A stretch of 8,441 nt of DNA from an uncultured Oscillospiraceae bacterium (GTDB lineage: Bacteria; Bacillota; Clostridia; Oscillospirales; Ruminococcaceae), in NCBI GenBank assembly GCA_934454435.1, contig CAKSGA010000098.1:1-8441 (forward strand). Direction: 5' to 3'. Positions within the stretch are counted from its first letter, which is position 1, and each line of letters opens with the position of its first letter. This document shows positions 5,643-8,441 of the stretch, one piece after another. The notes under the pieces are model-generated. The model saw only the letters and a program-made list of their open reading frames with translations, had not been told where the DNA came from and made no database searches. The translations under genes were made by a program, and so were the position numbers.

Positions 5643-6590
5643 ATGACAAAATACCTTGACAGAATATGGGCGGTGGTACTGCTGGCGTTCATAAGCTGCG
5701 CCCTGTGGGGAAGCGCTTTCCCGATGATAAAGATAGGCTACGTACAGTTCGGCATAACCGAAAGCGGACCCGGCGCAAGGATTCTTTTCGCAGGCGTGCG
5801 GTTCATCATCGCCGGGATCCTCGCCTGGCTCGCCGGGAGCGCTGCGGCACGCCGCCCGCTTCTCCCCGTCCGCTCCGACTGGCTGAACATACTCTCGCTG
5901 AGCATGTTCCAGACCGTACTGCAGTACTTTTTCTTCTACCTCGGCCTGGCGAACTGCACCGGAGTGAAGTCCTCCATAATCAACGGCAGCGGCGCTTTTG
6001 TCGTTATCCTGCTGTCTGCCCTGGTGTTCCGAATGGAGAAAATGACCCCACGGAAGCTCATCGGCTGCGTGCTTGGCTTTGCGGGGATAATAGTCATAAA
6101 CCTCGGCGGGGACTTGGGCGGCTTCGCCTGGAACGGCGAGGGCTTCATCTTCCTCACCGTGCTGAGCTACGCCGGCTCCACGATGCTCATCAAGCGCTAC
6201 ACCGGCGCAGGCGCTGACCCGGTGATGTACTCCTCCCTGCAATTCATCATGGGCGGCGTGATACTGTCGCTGCTCGGTCTTGCCATGGGCGGCGCTTTCG
6301 AGCCCGGGTGGACTTTCTCCGGCGAGGGAGCCGGCACGCTGCTGTGGCTGGCGTTCGTTTCTGCGGCGGCGTACAGCCTGTGGGCGGTGCTGCTGAAGCA
6401 CAACCCGGTCAGCCGGGTAGCCGTGTTCGGATTCCTTAACCCGGTATGCGGGGTCATTCTGTCGGCGCTGCTTCTGGACGAAGCCGGACAGGCATTCAGC
6501 CTGCGGTCGCTGTTCGCCCTGATACTGGTCTGCGGCGGGATATTCATCGTGAACTACGAACACAGGAAGCCCTCTGAGAAAGGAGCCTGA
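5643..6590 (+). CDS. EamA-family (DMT superfamily) transporter
   Basis: This 315-residue protein has about ten hydrophobic segments in two EamA repeats (about 12-145 and 160-305), the standard length and layout for drug/metabolite transporters. Repeat 1 has CALWGSAFPMIKIG near 18-31 and ends in the typical loop-helix pair LVFRMEKMTPRKLIG. Repeat 2 ends with LLLDE and a final segment ALILVCGGIFIVNY. It should export or import a small organic solute across the inner membrane; the substrate is not readable from sequence. The ATG at 5643 follows AGGAG (5632-5636) by 6 bases. The frame stays open back to 5421, but that stretch lies over the oxidoreductase gene and its promoter and is not credible. 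Its stop codon directly abuts the start of queH, so the two are co-transcribed and probably translationally coupled. Confidence 0.93.
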   Translation: MTKYLDRIWAVVLLAFISCALWGSAFPMIKIGYVQFGITESGPGARILFAGVRFIIAGILAWLAGSAAARRPLLPVRSDWLNILSLSMFQTVLQYFFFYLGLANCTGVKSSIINGSGAFVVILLSALVFRMEKMTPRKLIGCVLGFAGIIVINLGGDLGGFAWNGEGFIFLTVLSYAGSTMLIKRYTGAGADPVMYSSLQFIMGGVILSLLGLAMGGAFEPGWTFSGEGAGTLLWLAFVSAAAYSLWAVLLKHNPVSRVAVFGFLNPVCGVILSALLLDEAGQAFSLRSLFALILVCGGIFIVNYEHRKPSEKGA

Positions 6591-7229
6591 ATGCAGAAAC
6601 CAAACTACCAGCGCATGCTGGAGCAGCTCATAGCGTCCATTCCTGATGGTAGCGTCCCGAAGCTGCTTCTGCACAGCTGCTGCGCCCCCTGCTCCAGCTA
6701 CTGTCTGGAGTATCTGTCGCAGTATTTTGATATAACGCTGCTCTACTACAATCCGAATATCTCCCCGAAGGAAGAGTTCGACAAGCGCACCGAGGAGCTC
6801 CGCAGACTGGTGCGGGAGCTCCCGATGAAGCACCCGGCGCAGGTGGTCGTTCCGGAATACCGCCCGGAGGAATTCTACAGCGCCGTAAAAGGCATGGAGG
6901 AGCTCCCGGAGGGCGGCGAGCGCTGCTTCGTCTGCTACCGGCTCCGGCTGGAAAAAGCGGCGCAGTATGCGGCGGAGCACGGGTTCGACTACTTCTGCTC
7001 CACCCTGTCCATAAGCCCGATGAAGAACGCCGCAAAGCTCAACGAGATAGGCGAGGAGCTTTCTGAGATATACCCCGTGAAGCTGCTGCCGTCAGATTTC
7101 AAGAAAAAGGGCGGCTACCTGCGCTCCATCGGGCTCTCCCGGGAATACGGGCTGTACCGTCAGAACTACTGCGGCTGCGCATTCTCGAAGCGTGACGCAG
7201 AACGGCGGGAAGCTGAAAAAAATACCTGA
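6591..7229 (+). CDS. queH: Epoxyqueuosine reductase QueH
   Basis: This 212-residue cytoplasmic enzyme catalyses the last step of queuosine synthesis, reducing epoxyqueuosine to queuosine in tRNA anticodons. It is the non-orthologous replacement of QueG, formerly DUF208. Conserved marks are all present: LLLHSCCAPCSSY with Cys30-Cys31 and Cys34, YYNPNISPKEEFDKR near 52-66, GGERCFVCYRLRLE with Cys112 and Cys115, FCSTLSISPMKN (135-146), and DFKKKGGY followed by NYCGCAFS with Cys194 and Cys196. The paired cysteine groups match the iron and [4Fe-4S] ligands of the family. The ATG comes immediately after the TGA of the EamA gene, with AAGGAG at 6580-6585 inside that gene's end. No other queuosine gene (queA, tgt, queT) is in the window. 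Confidence 0.95.
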   Translation: MQKPNYQRMLEQLIASIPDGSVPKLLLHSCCAPCSSYCLEYLSQYFDITLLYYNPNISPKEEFDKRTEELRRLVRELPMKHPAQVVVPEYRPEEFYSAVKGMEELPEGGERCFVCYRLRLEKAAQYAAEHGFDYFCSTLSISPMKNAAKLNEIGEELSEIYPVKLLPSDFKKKGGYLRSIGLSREYGLYRQNYCGCAFSKRDAERREAEKNT

Positions 7230-7266
7230 ACCTGCAACCTTTTGCCGGTTTTTCCGGTTTTATTTA
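7229..7266 (+). terminator. Possible weak terminator after queH
   Basis: Short stems can form here: AACC with GGTT, or CCGG-TTTTT-CCGG (7245-7257). They are followed by TTTTATTT. The stems are only about 4 bases, so termination may be partial and some read-through into the next gene is possible. Confidence 0.4.
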
Positions 7267-7270
7267 TAAA
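7242..7270 (+). promoter_or_regulatory. Candidate promoter of the secreted-protein gene
   Basis: TTGCCG (7242-7247, 4/6), a 17-base spacer and TATAAA (7265-7270, 5/6). The predicted start is near 7277, about 26 bases before the ATG. It lies inside the putative terminator of queH, an arrangement also seen at 1523-1570. Confidence 0.45.
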
Positions 7271-7302
7271 AGGTATATTGAATTTGGAAAGGCGGTATGT
7301 TT

Positions 7303-8441
7303 ATGAAAAAATTACTTGCAGTCCTGCTCACCCTGGTGGTCGGAATGATCATGCTCTGTATCCCTGCGGCGGCGGAAGATATCCAGGCACCCCTCACCTC
7401 GATCGAGTGGCAGGGAAAGTACCCCCTGAAAGCCGGAAACTGCTACTTCATCACAAAAAACACCAGCATTACTCAGGACGTCACAGTCCCCGAGGGAGCA
7501 ATGCTCATCGTGACCGACAAGGCAACCCTGAAACTCTCCGGCAGACTGACCGTCAAGGGAGCTATCGTGGTGCATTATGGCTCCAAGATAAACGTGCAGA
7601 AAAGCGGAATGCTGCTGCTCGGTAAGACCTCAGTGGCGGTTGCGAACGGCCAGATCGCCGTCAGCCGGGGCGGAAAGATACGCAACTACGGCTATCTCCA
7701 GTCCACCGGAACCGTTGCGGTCAAGGGCATTATAAAGAACTACAGCTCCGGCACGTTCACCTGCGAAAAGGCTCCCCGCACCTACGCCGGCGGAAAGCTC
7801 TCCGGCAGGCGCACGAACTCCTCCGGACCTGCGCAGTACTACGTCCAGGAGCTTGAGAGCCTTGCTGACGACGAGCTCATTCTCACTGATAAGAGCACCG
7901 GCAGGACCGCACAGACGAACTTCAATTCCATCACGCTGATTCGCTCTGCGGAAGCGATACTCTACAAGTATGAGCTGTCCACCGGCACCCAGGCGTTCCC
8001 CTCCCTCGGCGGAGAGCCTGCTCCTGTCACCGACAACCGCTCCGTGGCTGTCAAGCCGGTCGGGAACTACCCCCAGCCCCTGGAGTTCGGTCTGAACAAG
8101 AACGGGCTGCTCTACATCACTACCACCAGCGCAAAGGACGGCACCACCAGCAGTGATGTCTACAAGCCCTGCCTCGGAGCGGAGGACTCTATTCTGTTCA
8201 TGTCGTTCTTCGGGAACGCAGTACCTGCCTGGAACCCTGCCCTCACCGACAGCCTTTCCTCTGCCCTGAACGGCAGCACCAGCGTTATCCTCGCCGAGTG
8301 CACCGGAGAGGACGCAGACAGCATGATATTCCGCACGCTTGAGGTCATAAAGGGCGGCGACCCCGCAAAGATCTGCGCCGGAAGCGCACTGCCGGACGGC
8401 AGCTTCGCCATGACCGGCACGGACGACGGACGGTACTTCAG
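7303..8441 (+). CDS. Secreted protein with beta-solenoid-like region, 3' end cut off by the window
   Basis: The 379 visible residues begin with a classic signal peptide: a KK start, a hydrophobic core at 4-20, and likely cleavage after PAAA at 21-24. Residues about 55-152 are short, regular beta strands with recurring Gly/Lys turns and alternating Val/Ile (as in LKLSGRLTVKGAIVV and TGTVAVKGIIKNY), like a small right-handed beta-solenoid. A mixed region (175-300) follows. The visible end, with VILAECTGED at about 328-337 and FRTLEVIKGGDP at 343-354, recalls a small beta-barrel module seen in other secreted Firmicute proteins; this last point is tentative. The ATG at 7303 is preferred over 7297 because AAGGCGG (7289-7295) then sits 7 bases away. 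No enzyme motif was recognised. The frame is open to the window edge with no stop. Confidence 0.85.
   Translation, partial: MKKLLAVLLTLVVGMIMLCIPAAAEDIQAPLTSIEWQGKYPLKAGNCYFITKNTSITQDVTVPEGAMLIVTDKATLKLSGRLTVKGAIVVHYGSKINVQKSGMLLLGKTSVAVANGQIAVSRGGKIRNYGYLQSTGTVAVKGIIKNYSSGTFTCEKAPRTYAGGKLSGRRTNSSGPAQYYVQELESLADDELILTDKSTGRTAQTNFNSITLIRSAEAILYKYELSTGTQAFPSLGGEPAPVTDNRSVAVKPVGNYPQPLEFGLNKNGLLYITTTSAKDGTTSSDVYKPCLGAEDSILFMSFFGNAVPAWNPALTDSLSSALNGSTSVILAECTGEDADSMIFRTLEVIKGGDPAKICAGSALPDGSFAMTGTDDGRYF

Noticed and set aside
5640..6980. A 446-codon open frame on the minus strand opposite the EamA and queH genes
   Set aside because: It is antisense to two well-recognised genes, is rich in His, Arg, Gln and Glu as expected from a shadow of GC-biased codons, and shows no domain.

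Overview
The window looks like ordinary chromosome from a GC-rich gut Firmicute, most likely of the Oscillospiraceae/Ruminococcaceae (Ruminococcus-like). The basis is AGGAGG-type ribosome binding sites, sigma-A promoters with TTGACA/TATAAT-like boxes in short AT-rich gaps, strongly GC-biased third codon positions, and the gene types: a DUF4830-like small protein, a Ser/Thr-linker transglutaminase, an MsmK/UgpC-type sugar ATPase and a QueH. I see no tRNA, rRNA, CRISPR array, transposase or phage gene. The genus is an inference.

Layout, left to right. (1) 1-605, minus: the first ~201 residues of a carbohydrate ABC transporter ATPase, with its own promoter. (2) 606-1078: a ~470-base AT-rich gap with repeated TTTGTG...CACAAA dyads. 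(3) 1079-1522, plus: a membrane-anchored DUF4830-like protein, ending in a hairpin terminator whose loop carries the -35 box of the next gene. (4) 1624-2994, plus: a surface-exposed transglutaminase-like cysteine protein on a long Ser/Thr linker. (5) 2976-3470, minus: an EIIA(Glc)-fold protein that has lost both active-site histidines and overlaps gene 4 tail to tail. (6) 3634-4887, plus: a CPA2 cation/proton antiporter with a strong promoter. (7) 4940-5563, minus: a flavodoxin-fold oxidoreductase with a compact four-cysteine motif, with its own promoter and terminator. (8) 5643-6590 and 6591-7229, plus: an EamA-family transporter followed with no gap by the queuosine-synthesis enzyme QueH. 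(9) 7303 to the window end, plus: a secreted protein with a beta-solenoid-like region, cut by the window edge.

Most genes are single transcription units with their own promoters. The only clear operon is EamA-QueH. I did not find a multi-gene undescribed system. The points most worth a second look are the histidine-less EIIA-like protein, the repeat-bearing gap at 606-1078, the overlap of terminator and promoter at 1523-1570, and the EamA-QueH pairing.
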